Of a stretch of 62,994 nucleotides of DNA, positions 53,043 through 61,690 are shown in pieces (the stretch's first letter is position 1; every line of letters starts with the position of its first letter). Below the pieces are notes generated by a model that was given only the letters and a program-made list of their open reading frames with translations, had not been told where the DNA came from and ran no database searches. The stretch comes from CAYYIS01 sp964470965 (GTDB lineage Bacteria; JAAXHH01; JABIQT01). The translations under genes were made by a program, and so were the position numbers. Location: positions 1 to 62,994 of the forward strand of contig CAYYIS010000031.1 of the NCBI GenBank assembly GCA_964470965.1, in the 5' to 3' direction.

Positions 53043-53072
53043 TTGACAATAGCACCGTATTCTGACGATATT
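53043..53072 (+). promoter_or_regulatory. Promoter for tRNA-His
   Basis: Perfect TTGACA (53043-53048), an 18 nt spacer and GATATT (53067-53072, four of six) lie 25 nt before the tRNA. Confidence 0.6.
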
Positions 53073-53097
53073 GTGTTCTCGATTAACGGAAAATATG

Positions 53098-53171
53098 GTG
53101 GGCATAGCTCAGTTGGTTAGAGCGCTAGACTGTGGCTCTGGAGGTCGCGGGTTCGATTCCCGTTGCCCACC
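53098..53171 (+). tRNA. tRNA-His (anticodon GTG)
   Basis: Cloverleaf: acceptor GTGGGCA (53098-53104) with TGCCCAC (53164-53170), D-arm GCTC/GAGC, and anticodon stem CTAGA/TCTGG around loop CTGTGGC with anticodon GTG. The T-arm is GCGGG/CCCGT around TTCGATT. G at 53097 and discriminator C at 53171 form the G-1:C73 pair specific for tRNA-His. The CCA end is not encoded (53172 on reads CTTGC), so it must be added by a nucleotidyltransferase. Confidence 0.97.
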
Positions 53172-53180
53172 CTTGCAGGA

Positions 53181-53220
53181 ATGCAGGTCGCCTTTCTCAC
53201 GAACGGCGGCCTGCATTTTT
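53181..53220 (+). terminator. Rho-independent terminator after tRNA-His
   Basis: 12 bp stem ATGCAGGTCGCC (53181-53192) with GGCGGCCTGCAT (53205-53216), one G-T wobble, 12 nt loop, followed by a T-run (53216-53220). Confidence 0.9.
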
Positions 53221-53522
53221 GTTAAATGGCTGATTGAAATCGGAGTATAAACGGAGAGACTGCCGAAGGACGCCTAAGGGTTAGGTCGCTACCGGATTTT
53301 AACCTGAAGTTTATATGGGTAGAGCGGTCTTTCTCTTTCTCGGATGCAGGTTGTTTTCCGGAATACCGGGCGCCCTCCCTGACCGTTTATCTGGACAGGG
53401 GGAAGCGTTCCTGTGGTGTCTGCGTTTTTAACTGGTATAAGGCCGTTCGACCCTGTGGTTTTAGGGCGTTGATTGTTTGTGGAGAGCCATTATTCACATC
53501 AGGCCGTCTGGGGGACTGAAAT
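53221..53522. other. Intergenic region after tRNA-His
   Basis: No gene, repeat or clear regulatory motif recognised between the tRNA terminator and the sulfotransferase gene. Confidence 0.6.
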
Positions 53523-54236
53523 ATGATCGTTTCGCACAAGTACAAATTCATTTTCCTGAAACCGTTTAAGGTTGGCGGCAGCAGCGTGTTGCAGGCGCTT
53601 GGTCAGCATTGCGGTCCAGAGGATATTGTAACGTCGCCGGACGATCTGGAAGGCCTCCCTTGTTATCAGAAAAACAACACAGGATTCAGAACGCACATGA
53701 GGCCGCATCAAATCAGGAAGAGACTCCCTCAAGAAATATGGGACACCTATTCAAAGATAACGATCGTTAGAAACCCGTGGGATGAAGTCGTTTCCCGTTA
53801 CCATTGGTTCCTCCGTCACAGAGGGTCGAAAAAACCAATCCGTCTCAATGCTAGATTGCCATGGAATGTCTGGCGACGCCATGTCGCCAGGTCCCTTCCT
53901 GACAGACCGGATCATGATGATCCCAGATTTGTGCGCTGGTTCACCGGACTAGCAAATCGTTCAGGTGGAAATCGCTGTTTTTACTTTGACGACGATGGTC
54001 GGCCATTGGCAGATTTTTTCATAAGATTTGAGTCCATCGAGGCCGATTTTCAGGCGGTATGTAAAACATTGGATCTTCCCCCGGTGCAGCTGCCTCATCT
54101 GAAAGGGAACATCAGGCCAAGAGACATTCCGTATTGGGAATACTACACGGATGAAACCAGAAGCATAGTTGCCGAGCGATGTGTCGACATCATCAAACAT
54201 TCCGGATATCAGTTTGGTCCCCCGCTCGGGCAATAA
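53523..54236 (+). CDS. Sulfotransferase family 2-like protein
   Basis: The 237-residue protein has FIFLKPFKVGGSSVLQAL near residue 10, in the place of the PAPS 5'-phosphosulfate loop, and KITIVRNPWDEVVSRYHWFL near 79, the 3'-phosphate-binding R-N-P-W-D block of Sulfotransfer_2 enzymes. These transfer sulfate from PAPS to carbohydrate hydroxyls. The 5' loop lacks the common P-K-T-A-G-T-S form, so activity should be tested. Cytoplasmic, no signal peptide. It is transcribed toward the convergent ABC gene and stands apart from the minus-strand glycan operon. Confidence 0.85.
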   Translation: MIVSHKYKFIFLKPFKVGGSSVLQALGQHCGPEDIVTSPDDLEGLPCYQKNNTGFRTHMRPHQIRKRLPQEIWDTYSKITIVRNPWDEVVSRYHWFLRHRGSKKPIRLNARLPWNVWRRHVARSLPDRPDHDDPRFVRWFTGLANRSGGNRCFYFDDDGRPLADFFIRFESIEADFQAVCKTLDLPPVQLPHLKGNIRPRDIPYWEYYTDETRSIVAERCVDIIKHSGYQFGPPLGQ

Positions 54237-54338
54237 TGATCCGTCACCTACCTGCGTTCTCCGTATCGGCACAATTTGTGACTGCATGTACTGCCGTGAG
54301 ATCATCGACTAATGGGTCTCGGAGTGGTATGCGTGGCC

Positions 54339-56162
54339 TTAATCGGTCTGAGTTGTTTTTCCGGACTGTAAATACCAGAGGTGGGCGTACATGCTGCTCC
54401 TGTTCAGCAGTTCCTCATGCGTGCCGGATTCCACCAGAAGTCCGTTATCGAGGACAAGGATGGTATCCGCCTGTTTGACCGTAGACAGCCTATGGGCAAT
54501 GACCAGGATAGTGTGGTCCTTGCGTATATGGGAAAAGGCCTCTTGGACAAGACTTTCGGAACGCGAATCCAGATTGCTCGTCGCCTCATCAAGAATGAAC
54601 AGGTCTGGTACCCGGATCACACTGCGAGCCAGAGCAAGACGTTGACGCTGTCCAGCGGAAAGTCTGAATCCCCGCTCACCGATGATCGTGTCATAACCTA
54701 GGGGAAGGCGCTCTATAAACTGATGGGCCTGAGCGACTCGGGCGGCTTCCACCAATTCCCCCTCGTCAAAGTCGGCAAGGCCGAAAGTAATATTTTCGCG
54801 GACACTGAGGTTCAAAAAGATCTCGTCCTGATTGACGACGCCGATTCTATTGCGCCACTGGCTGACTTTTATTTCCCGCAAGTCGACTCCGTCTATCAGA
54901 ATTTTACCCCGCGTCGGATCATAGAGGCGGAGCAACAGATTGGCAACAGTGGTTTTTCCTGCGCCGGACGCACCGACCATGGCGACCATGGCGCCTCTGG
55001 GAATCTCAAACGACAGTTTTTCTAAAGCGGGTTGTTCCTTTTCGTCATACTGGAAGGTTACGTCACGAAACTCGATGCCCCGTCGCAACCGGTCCAAAGG
55101 CCGTTTGCCATCGACAAAATTCCTGGCGTCAATCCGGGCATGTAAAAAGGTTTGGATCTCGTTGATAAACGGTATAATGTTATTCAGTCTAATTTGTATT
55201 CCCCGTAATTTTATATTCTGGACAATCAGGCGCCAAAGGATAAACATAAACGTCAGTATATTGGGAATCAAAACCTCGACCTGATCGGTTGTCGTCCAGA
55301 AAATTCCGCCCAGTAGAACCGCAAGGCTCGCTATGGCGACAGACTCCATGAGCGGCCCCGACACCCCCTGAAGACGGCTGGATTTTAAACGGGTTTGCAG
55401 GGTTTCGAAGAGGTTGGCCGTTACACGCTCGATGACCTGCTTTTGCGCACTTAACAGATGTATTAGCCGCACGCACTGAATATATTCGATTACCTGGGCA
55501 TTCAGCTGTTTCAGATTGGCGGCATGTTTTTTCGAAAGAGATCGCACCCGCACTACGATACGCCACGTAGAAGCCAGTACCAGAAGAATCAGGACGGAGG
55601 TCATCAAGGTCAGATGGAATGAAAACCACAACAGCAGTACGACATAGATTCCGATGTAAATCAACGATTTGAATACCTCGCTGACCGATTGTAAGAAGGT
55701 GGCGATAGTCCCAGCGTGGGAGATATAGGTTGTCAATTCTCCCGTGCGGTAACGGGTCACGCTGGCATAGCTCATGGCCATGATCTGATTTACGACGCGG
55801 AGGTAAATATCCGTCTGGATCCGGACCCGAAGGCGTATGGCGGAAAGATGAGTGCCTATTTCCAAACCACTACGAATCAATTGGACGGAAACAGCCAGGA
55901 TTATCAAAAAGAGAAACTGTCGTGACGGTGGCCAGTCATACTCAGACAGATCGAAAAAACGACCGAGTGGGCCGAGTGGAAGTTGTGCAATGTTGTAGTC
56001 GCCCGTCAGTGCTTTAAGTGCGATGAACAAGATGCCGATTGTGCCCCCTTCAAACAGGCCGCCGGCCAGACTGAACCCCAATGTCAATGCCAGAAGTTTT
56101 TTGCGCGACCGGACCACCGGCCAGATGAATTGAAATGCCTTCTGTCTCGCTTTATCTGCCAT
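54339..56162 (-). CDS. MsbA/PglK-type ABC exporter (full half-transporter)
   Basis: The 607-residue protein has six membrane helices (residues about 25-320) and an ATPase domain with Walker A GASGAGKTTVANLLLR near 390, signature LSAGQRQRL near 495 and Walker B LFILDEATSNLDSRS near 515, with all catalytic residues present, so it can work as a homodimer. Type-IV exporters of this kind flip lipid-linked glycans or lipid A. It is the last gene of the minus-strand run Stealth - GT2 - sulfotransferase - GT4 - ABC, 56 nt after the GT4 stop, so glycan export is the natural role. The gap 54237-54338 to the convergent sulfotransferase is short. Confidence 0.92.
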   Translation of the reverse strand: MADKARQKAFQFIWPVVRSRKKLLALTLGFSLAGGLFEGGTIGILFIALKALTGDYNIAQLPLGPLGRFFDLSEYDWPPSRQFLFLIILAVSVQLIRSGLEIGTHLSAIRLRVRIQTDIYLRVVNQIMAMSYASVTRYRTGELTTYISHAGTIATFLQSVSEVFKSLIYIGIYVVLLLWFSFHLTLMTSVLILLVLASTWRIVVRVRSLSKKHAANLKQLNAQVIEYIQCVRLIHLLSAQKQVIERVTANLFETLQTRLKSSRLQGVSGPLMESVAIASLAVLLGGIFWTTTDQVEVLIPNILTFMFILWRLIVQNIKLRGIQIRLNNIIPFINEIQTFLHARIDARNFVDGKRPLDRLRRGIEFRDVTFQYDEKEQPALEKLSFEIPRGAMVAMVGASGAGKTTVANLLLRLYDPTRGKILIDGVDLREIKVSQWRNRIGVVNQDEIFLNLSVRENITFGLADFDEGELVEAARVAQAHQFIERLPLGYDTIIGERGFRLSAGQRQRLALARSVIRVPDLFILDEATSNLDSRSESLVQEAFSHIRKDHTILVIAHRLSTVKQADTILVLDNGLLVESGTHEELLNRSSMYAHLWYLQSGKTTQTD

Positions 56163-56218
56163 TTCACCCCCAACCGATTGGCGGGATTGGCCCCTAAATC
56201 GAGCCTATCCCGATTCGC

Positions 56219-57412
56219 TTAACCTGCATCGGCGAAATCATCCCTGACCACTTCCTGAATGCGCCTGACGAACTGTTCGGCTGTGAACAAGTCTTTTCTT
56301 GCGTTGAGAAAGTTTCGCAGTTCGACCTGTTCTTCCGGCCGGGTCATTACCCCAAGAATCTTGTCCACTGCTTCTTCGTCCGTGTGATAGAGAAGACGTG
56401 TTTCATTTCCGACGATCTCCATCTGCCCTCCGCTGTCGGGTACAAAAACGATACACCCGCCGCGCACCATTTCGGCCACTGCGATACCGAAGTGTTCGTC
56501 CACCTTACCATGAATGCCATAACGATGCCGGCAAACCAGATCGGTAAGCTCCTCACGCGACACATTTTCGTTCAGGTGTACCCAGTCGCCGTTCTCTTCC
56601 GCCTTTTTCCGCACCAGCTCGTAGTGTTCTTGATCACATCCCTGCGATGACCCTATTATGTGCAAATGGATGTTCGGATCATGAGACCGCACCGCAGCAA
56701 GGATTTCGATTATATCTGGCAGCCTTTTCTGCTCGTCAAAACGGCCGATGCAAACAAAACCGACTTCTTTTTTCTCCCAGGGAATATCGGTGAAGTTTCC
56801 GGGGACCGGCGGATACACCGTCGTGGCTTCGACGCCGTAGACTTCGTAAAATAAACGCTTCGTCCATTCCGAGTTGATCAATGTTTTATTTGCAAGCATC
56901 CGGTCAAATGAAAAACCGGAAAAAATTCGCCAGAGGTAGAATTGATTTCTCTTCAGAGAGAGTAGGTGCCGCAGGCCTCGATGGTGAAGTGGCGCCTGCA
57001 TCCGACGCTCTCCGAGACGGGGGTAGTGTACGTATTGAACACCCCTGCTGCCGAGATCGAATTCGGTGGCGGCCATCAGAATGTCAAACTGAAGTCTTTT
57101 GATTTTACACCACCAGATTAAAAGACTTTTCCTGTTGATTATTGGGATGATGTCAATCGCCTGTTGTATTGGCCTCGGCACTAGAGAAACTTTTAAATCT
57201 GAGGGTTTTAGCGACGTGCCATAGTGGCGGTTAATCGCTTCAAAATCCACCGCGTGACACGTTAAAAGCGTGAGTTCATATTCCTTTTTCAAGGCCTCTA
57301 CCATCCAGGCCGCAACTGCTTTGCCGCCTCCATTCGAACTTAAGGAAATTTGGACAAATAATATCCGTTTTTTTACCCCGGAAGCATTATGGCGACGCTT
57401 CATGTTTGGCAT
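56219..57412 (-). CDS. Glycosyltransferase family 4
   Basis: The 397-residue GT-B enzyme has an N-terminal domain with RILFVQISLSSNGGGKAVAA and a C-terminal domain with VGFVCIGRFDEQKRLPDIIE near 240. HGKVDEHFGIAVAEMVRGGC near 318 contains the E-x7-E type donor-binding motif of GT4. The fold resembles ALG11-like and other mannosyl/glucosyl transferases that use nucleotide sugars in the cytoplasm. The start codon is 6 nt from the sulfotransferase stop (57419), so it is in the same operon. Acceptor unknown. Confidence 0.92.
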   Translation of the reverse strand: MPNMKRRHNASGVKKRILFVQISLSSNGGGKAVAAWMVEALKKEYELTLLTCHAVDFEAINRHYGTSLKPSDLKVSLVPRPIQQAIDIIPIINRKSLLIWWCKIKRLQFDILMAATEFDLGSRGVQYVHYPRLGERRMQAPLHHRGLRHLLSLKRNQFYLWRIFSGFSFDRMLANKTLINSEWTKRLFYEVYGVEATTVYPPVPGNFTDIPWEKKEVGFVCIGRFDEQKRLPDIIEILAAVRSHDPNIHLHIIGSSQGCDQEHYELVRKKAEENGDWVHLNENVSREELTDLVCRHRYGIHGKVDEHFGIAVAEMVRGGCIVFVPDSGGQMEIVGNETRLLYHTDEEAVDKILGVMTRPEEQVELRNFLNARKDLFTAEQFVRRIQEVVRDDFADAG

Positions 57413-57418
57413 ATCCTG

Positions 57419-58201
57419 TTATTCCCTGCCTGTCTGTGCCGGGCACGTGTTTTTGTCATCGAACGAGTATCGGAATATCAGTAGATCCTCCCTATACACA
57501 TCCGCCACGATGTTTGCAGTCTCATCGCTAAAGTACGTCCTGTAATCATCGTTGTGTCCCTCGGTAATGTTCAGGTGTTTTAATTCAGCATTAATACCGA
57601 GTTTTTTTTGGATATAAAGGAAATCCTCTTCAAGGCTTTCGTACCGGCCTATGAAATCCACAACCGGATGGTTTCCCTGCGACCGGAGGAATTTATGCTG
57701 GGGTACAAAATGTAAATACGAATAAATATTCTCCGGGGTTAACCAATCTTTTACAAAGGTATCAAAGTCCGAATAAACGGAGAGCACCTCATTCGACCAA
57801 ATTCTATCTCGTGTGCCGAAACCACCTTTCTTTAAAAAGAAGAAGGCTGAGACAAGGCGATCCCATGGATTTCGGACGAATGTGAATTTGAAATACCGGT
57901 CAAATTCACCCTTGCTGTACACCAGCTGTAAATCTCTAATGGTCAAATGACTGCCTGTCCTGCAACCGAATAGGCTCTGACTCACTGAAATACCCGCACA
58001 TTTAGGGATGTGTACAAAAAGGCATTCGCGGTCATCAAAGGGTTTTAAAAACTGTCTGTTTGCGTCTGGTACAGTGCGTTTCGCCTGCAGTACTTGATCC
58101 GCTTCTGGATACCTGGCCCTAAACAGGGATTGCCGCATTTCGTACGGCAGGGACCAAAATATGGTGTCCCGAAGGCGATCCTTCATTCGATGTGAATTCA
58201 T
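57419..58201 (-). CDS. Sulfotransferase family 2-like protein
   Basis: ATG at 58201, overlapping the GT2 stop as ATGA, gives 260 residues. The longer frame up to 58339 lies inside the GT2 gene and adds no family sequence. Motifs: CLFVHIPKCAGISVSQSLFG near residue 64 (5'-PSB loop) and KFTFVRNPWDRLVSAFFFLK near 104 (3'-PB), then VVDFIGRYESLEEDFLYIQK near 183. This is a carbohydrate-sulfotransferase-like enzyme using PAPS. Translational coupling with GT2 suggests it sulfates the glycan made by that enzyme. Cytoplasmic. Confidence 0.92.
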   Translation of the reverse strand: MNSHRMKDRLRDTIFWSLPYEMRQSLFRARYPEADQVLQAKRTVPDANRQFLKPFDDRECLFVHIPKCAGISVSQSLFGCRTGSHLTIRDLQLVYSKGEFDRYFKFTFVRNPWDRLVSAFFFLKKGGFGTRDRIWSNEVLSVYSDFDTFVKDWLTPENIYSYLHFVPQHKFLRSQGNHPVVDFIGRYESLEEDFLYIQKKLGINAELKHLNITEGHNDDYRTYFSDETANIVADVYREDLLIFRYSFDDKNTCPAQTGRE

Positions 58202-59658
58202 TCCGTAATCCGCCTGTCTTTGAAAAGAGGCCAAAACCCACAGAAGGCAAATCCAAACACGACAAGTAGCAGCAGGGGGACGAGGTGATGTCGGTCCTGT
58301 GGCATAAACCAATTCATACAGAGGAGATAATAAAAACATATTGTAATCTCGGGCACGGATTGATATATCCTGCCTAACCTATCATTTGTTTCCAATGTGT
58401 GGAACAGAAACTTCTTTCCCGTGTTGTATTTAGGGGTCCTTACAAAACCGCTATGGTACCCTACGCAGGCCTCCAGTGCCGCCCGGGTCTGAGTTATACT
58501 CAAGCCAAGTCCCAGTGCCACCAGAAGAGGAATTTCAAGTACACCTGGCAAAAGCTTTCCAGTGTGAACCTTGAGAGTGACGGCGTAATAGGATGCAATC
58601 CCGGAGGCTGCCAGAAGAAGCACGGCGGCGTAAACGACTTCAAGCTCTTTCGGAATTTCAGTAATGACGTCCATCGTGAACAACGGGAACAACATGATAA
58701 AAGGTAGCACTGTCATCGCAAAAACGAAGTTGTTGAGTAACTGCAGGATTATCTTCACACGGGTTTTGAGCTTAAGGTGAGAATGCCATATCCGTGGTGC
58801 CAGTTTAAAAGCCACTTGGATGGACCCTTTTATCCAGCGGTGCTGTTGCGCCTTATACGCGCACATGTCAGTAGGTAGTTCCGCCGGTACGACCAGATCG
58901 TGGAGATAGACGGCGCGCCATCCTTTTAATTGAGCACGGCAGCTGAGATCTATGTCTTCCGTCAGTGTATCGTGCTCCCACCCTCCGGCATCTGTTATGG
59001 CCCGACGGTTCCAGATGCCCGCGGTGCCGTTGAAGAAGAAAAATTTGCCGGGTCTGAGCCGGGAAAGGTGTTCGATGCTGAAATAACCGTCTAGAATCAT
59101 GGCCTGAAGGCGTGTCAAAAGCGACACATTGCGATTTCTATGTCCCCAGCGTGTCTGCACCCAACCTCTGCCCGGCTGCAGCAAAAACGGAACGGTCCGT
59201 TTCAAGAAGTCCGCAGGGATTTCAGAATCGGCGTCAAACACAGCTATATATTGCGCCGTGGTGTTTGCCAGTCCATTTTTCAATGCGCCGGCTTTAAACC
59301 CCTTACGGTTTTCTCTTTGCAGGTGTGTCACATGGAATCCCTTCTGTTTCAGCACCAAAGCCATTCGCCTGCAAAGCTTCCCGGTTGAATCCGTTGAATC
59401 ATCCAGAATCTGGATATGTAATTTCTCTTTCGGATAGTCAATCTTCGCTGCCGATCGTAGAAGGCGGGTTACGACGTGAGGTTCATTAAATATGGGGAGC
59501 TGCACGGCGACTTCCGGCCACGTTTCAGGGATGGGTGCTGTAGGGCTCGTTCGATCTCTGTTCTTCAAAAACGTGCGGATCAGAAAGAGCTTTCTCACGC
59601 CAAATATACCCAGTAAAATCAGGGCGCCGATATGCACAGTCAACGAAAGAAGATGCAT
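58198..59658 (-). CDS. Membrane-bound GT2 processive-type glycosyltransferase
   Basis: The 486-residue protein has an N-terminal membrane helix (LTVHIGALILLGIFGVRKLF), a GT-A domain with VAVQLPIFNEPHVVTRLLRS, ILDDSTDSTG, the FDADSEIPADF (DXD) near residue 140, the TEDIDLSCRA (TED) near 232 and the QQHRWIKGS (QxxRW) near 268. At least four helices follow in the C-terminal third. This motif set is that of cellulose-synthase/hyaluronan-synthase-like enzymes that polymerise and often extrude glycans. Its ATG directly follows the Stealth stop (59659/59658), so it is in one operon with Stealth and the sulfotransferase. Confidence 0.93.
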   Translation of the reverse strand: MHLLSLTVHIGALILLGIFGVRKLFLIRTFLKNRDRTSPTAPIPETWPEVAVQLPIFNEPHVVTRLLRSAAKIDYPKEKLHIQILDDSTDSTGKLCRRMALVLKQKGFHVTHLQRENRKGFKAGALKNGLANTTAQYIAVFDADSEIPADFLKRTVPFLLQPGRGWVQTRWGHRNRNVSLLTRLQAMILDGYFSIEHLSRLRPGKFFFFNGTAGIWNRRAITDAGGWEHDTLTEDIDLSCRAQLKGWRAVYLHDLVVPAELPTDMCAYKAQQHRWIKGSIQVAFKLAPRIWHSHLKLKTRVKIILQLLNNFVFAMTVLPFIMLFPLFTMDVITEIPKELEVVYAAVLLLAASGIASYYAVTLKVHTGKLLPGVLEIPLLVALGLGLSITQTRAALEACVGYHSGFVRTPKYNTGKKFLFHTLETNDRLGRIYQSVPEITICFYYLLCMNWFMPQDRHHLVPLLLLVVFGFAFCGFWPLFKDRRITE

Positions 59659-60759
59659 CTAAACCTCATAGGGAGATTTTTCCGGAAAATAAGACTCCAG
59701 GAACAGTCTCACAGACTGGTCTATTTCTGGTGTCGGTCCTTCTGCTGTGGTATCATCGTTGAGACAGAATAAATGGGGGCGCCGATTCATCAGCATCTGA
59801 AACATCTTCTCGTTTGCCTGACGGTCGTCACAAAGTTGGAGAAACCGGGATTTGAGGTGATTGGTTGTTTTTAAACGCCCCGTGTGCAATCCCACGTAGA
59901 AGGCGACGCCGGCCGGGTTAATATTGTTGACAGACCGAAATCGGCACGTGGATGTCCGTTTGAAAGCCGAAGGGAACATAAGGCGCGCATCCTGGAAGAT
60001 TTGTTTACTGAGCATGGTGAGCTGATGATTTGGTAATGTTCTTTCTTTTTCACCATAGACACTGTCTAGAAGCATGTTATTGTTCTTCCAGGCCGAATAG
60101 AACCCAAATTCATTTTTGTCGGGAATACCCCTTGCCGATAACCAGGATGGGGCGCTGAGGCCTCCCAGTATCACCCCGTCGGTCCACACCAAATCAAGAA
60201 GAGAGATGCCGTTGCCGAGGAACATATCATCATTCATGTAAATGAAATATTCAGACAGACCTTCGATTCGATCCATATGGCATTCTATGGCCTGAGAATT
60301 GAACGTTGGAAGATGGGTTTTGTCAGGAAAGATCGAGCTTTCAGGAACGATCACAACATCGCGATGGTCTTTGAGCCAACCCGGACGCTGATCAAATCCC
60401 GTTATAATGTATATACGCCTGACCCACGGTGCGAAGCAAGCGAGAGATCTGATTGAATATTTCAGTTCTTCTCGGTCTATCGACCGATTTCCGGTGGTCG
60501 CATCCAGGTTTCTCGGTTGTCCCGGGTTTTCACGGTTCAGGTGATATTGAAACGCTTTTTGACGCGCGCTATCATTGCCATCTGTCCAGGCGTATACCAC
60601 GTCGACGGGATATCGCTCCCTATGAGATTTTACGGTTTCCTTCTTCAGGGAACGAATCCGATAATGATGGACGGTCCTTCTACCTTGCCCCCGAATCCTG
60701 TAAACGACGTTTTTTATCTGGCCGTTGACTGTATTTATTGCATTTGAAAGCATAAGCAT
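59659..60759 (-). CDS. Stealth-family sugar-phosphate transferase
   Basis: The 366-residue protein shows Stealth conserved regions. CR1-like YPVDVVYAWTDGNDSARQKA is near residue 51. CR2-like EELKYSIRSLACFAPWVRRI leads into YIITGFDQRPGWLKDHRDVV and FNSQAIECHMDRIEGLSEYF; IYMNDDMFLGNGISLLDL near 168 adds the D-D metal site. Downstream HQLTMLSKQIF is CR3-like. Stealth proteins transfer hexose-1-phosphate to make phosphodiester-linked polysaccharides such as capsules. There is no signal peptide. Two Met codons lie at the start; no clear Shine-Dalgarno. It is the first gene of the glycan operon. Confidence 0.9.
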   Translation of the reverse strand: MLMLSNAINTVNGQIKNVVYRIRGQGRRTVHHYRIRSLKKETVKSHRERYPVDVVYAWTDGNDSARQKAFQYHLNRENPGQPRNLDATTGNRSIDREELKYSIRSLACFAPWVRRIYIITGFDQRPGWLKDHRDVVIVPESSIFPDKTHLPTFNSQAIECHMDRIEGLSEYFIYMNDDMFLGNGISLLDLVWTDGVILGGLSAPSWLSARGIPDKNEFGFYSAWKNNNMLLDSVYGEKERTLPNHQLTMLSKQIFQDARLMFPSAFKRTSTCRFRSVNNINPAGVAFYVGLHTGRLKTTNHLKSRFLQLCDDRQANEKMFQMLMNRRPHLFCLNDDTTAEGPTPEIDQSVRLFLESYFPEKSPYEV

Positions 60760-61069
60760 GCCGGTGTGATCGTGGTATCTATCGTCTGTTTGTCAATATG
60801 GAGCCGCATGATTTTTCAAGATGGATCTAATATTAATCCGATCGTGTTATCAGCATTCGATATTTTTGATTGAAATAATCTGTTGGCTTTGGTGTGAAAT
60901 GTCCCCTCCATTGACCGGATCTGGGGTCGCGTATATGTCCCTTCCAGAAAAGTATTTGCCCTAAAGCAAATTTACCGGCGAGATAGATCCCTGCCCGCCA
61001 CCCGAGCCAGGATACATCGTAAAAGGACAGAATTTCACGAAATGCATCTTTCTCATTCCCTAAGCAATC
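60760..61069. other. Intergenic region upstream of the glycan operon
   Basis: AT-rich in its first third. It probably holds the promoter of the Stealth operon (TTGACA occurs in minus orientation near 60790), but no -10 match at good distance was found. No gene seen. Confidence 0.45.
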
Positions 61070-61690
61070 TTAATAACGATTCGTTTTGATTCTGAAATCA
61101 TCCGTCGGCCATTCCAATATCGACGCAAATGATGTTTTCGAAAGTCTATTTCGGCGATAAGACCGTCTTCCTTGTCCAAACTTTGGAGATGACTTGAGAA
61201 TGAATGATCTCCACCTGCCAGGCCCGCGCATAAGGAGCGACGATCCGCTCCATCGTCCCATACCCTTAAGCTCACCGAAACCATGTGCGGGACAGGCCAT
61301 GTTGTTCGATGTGAAAAAGATAGATCTGGCCGGATTGGTATTATAGTGCACACACAGAAAACCCATGAAAAGTTGATGTGCGCTAGCGTATGGATTGTCC
61401 TCTAGCCGGTTTACCGTGCGGCCACCTATGAGGCAGCCCTCATTTCTCTCGGCGGTATCAACGAGCTTACCCAACCAGTCGCGGCCAGGCAGTCAGTCAT
61501 CGTCGGCAAACGCCAGCAGGTCGCGTGGGCTTTTCCGGCTCCAGTATTGTGAGCTGAGGCAGGCGCCCAGTTGTTCCGAGCGGTTGTAGGTGGGAACAAT
61601 AACAGAACACATTTGAGCTGGTTGTGTCCTCACCGATGTGTTTCCTCGTTCGGGAAGATTATGGATCTCCAAACCCATACCTAAACATTT
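61070..61690 (-). pseudogene. Decayed GT2 glycosyltransferase
   Basis: Reverse-strand frame reads CSVIVPTYNRSEQLGACLSS, then jumps directly to RDLLAFADDD, missing about 50 residues with the usual V-V-D-D-G part. It then hits TGA at 61493-61495 where relatives have Cys. It continues in the same frame with LPGRDWLGKLVDTA and GGRTVNRLEDNPYASAHQLF, up to IFFTSNNMACPAHGF, where a frameshift moves the rest to another frame (HHLRRYWNGRRM). An internal deletion, a nonsense codon and a frameshift show it is dead. It overlaps the end of the neighbouring sulfotransferase gene. Confidence 0.8.
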
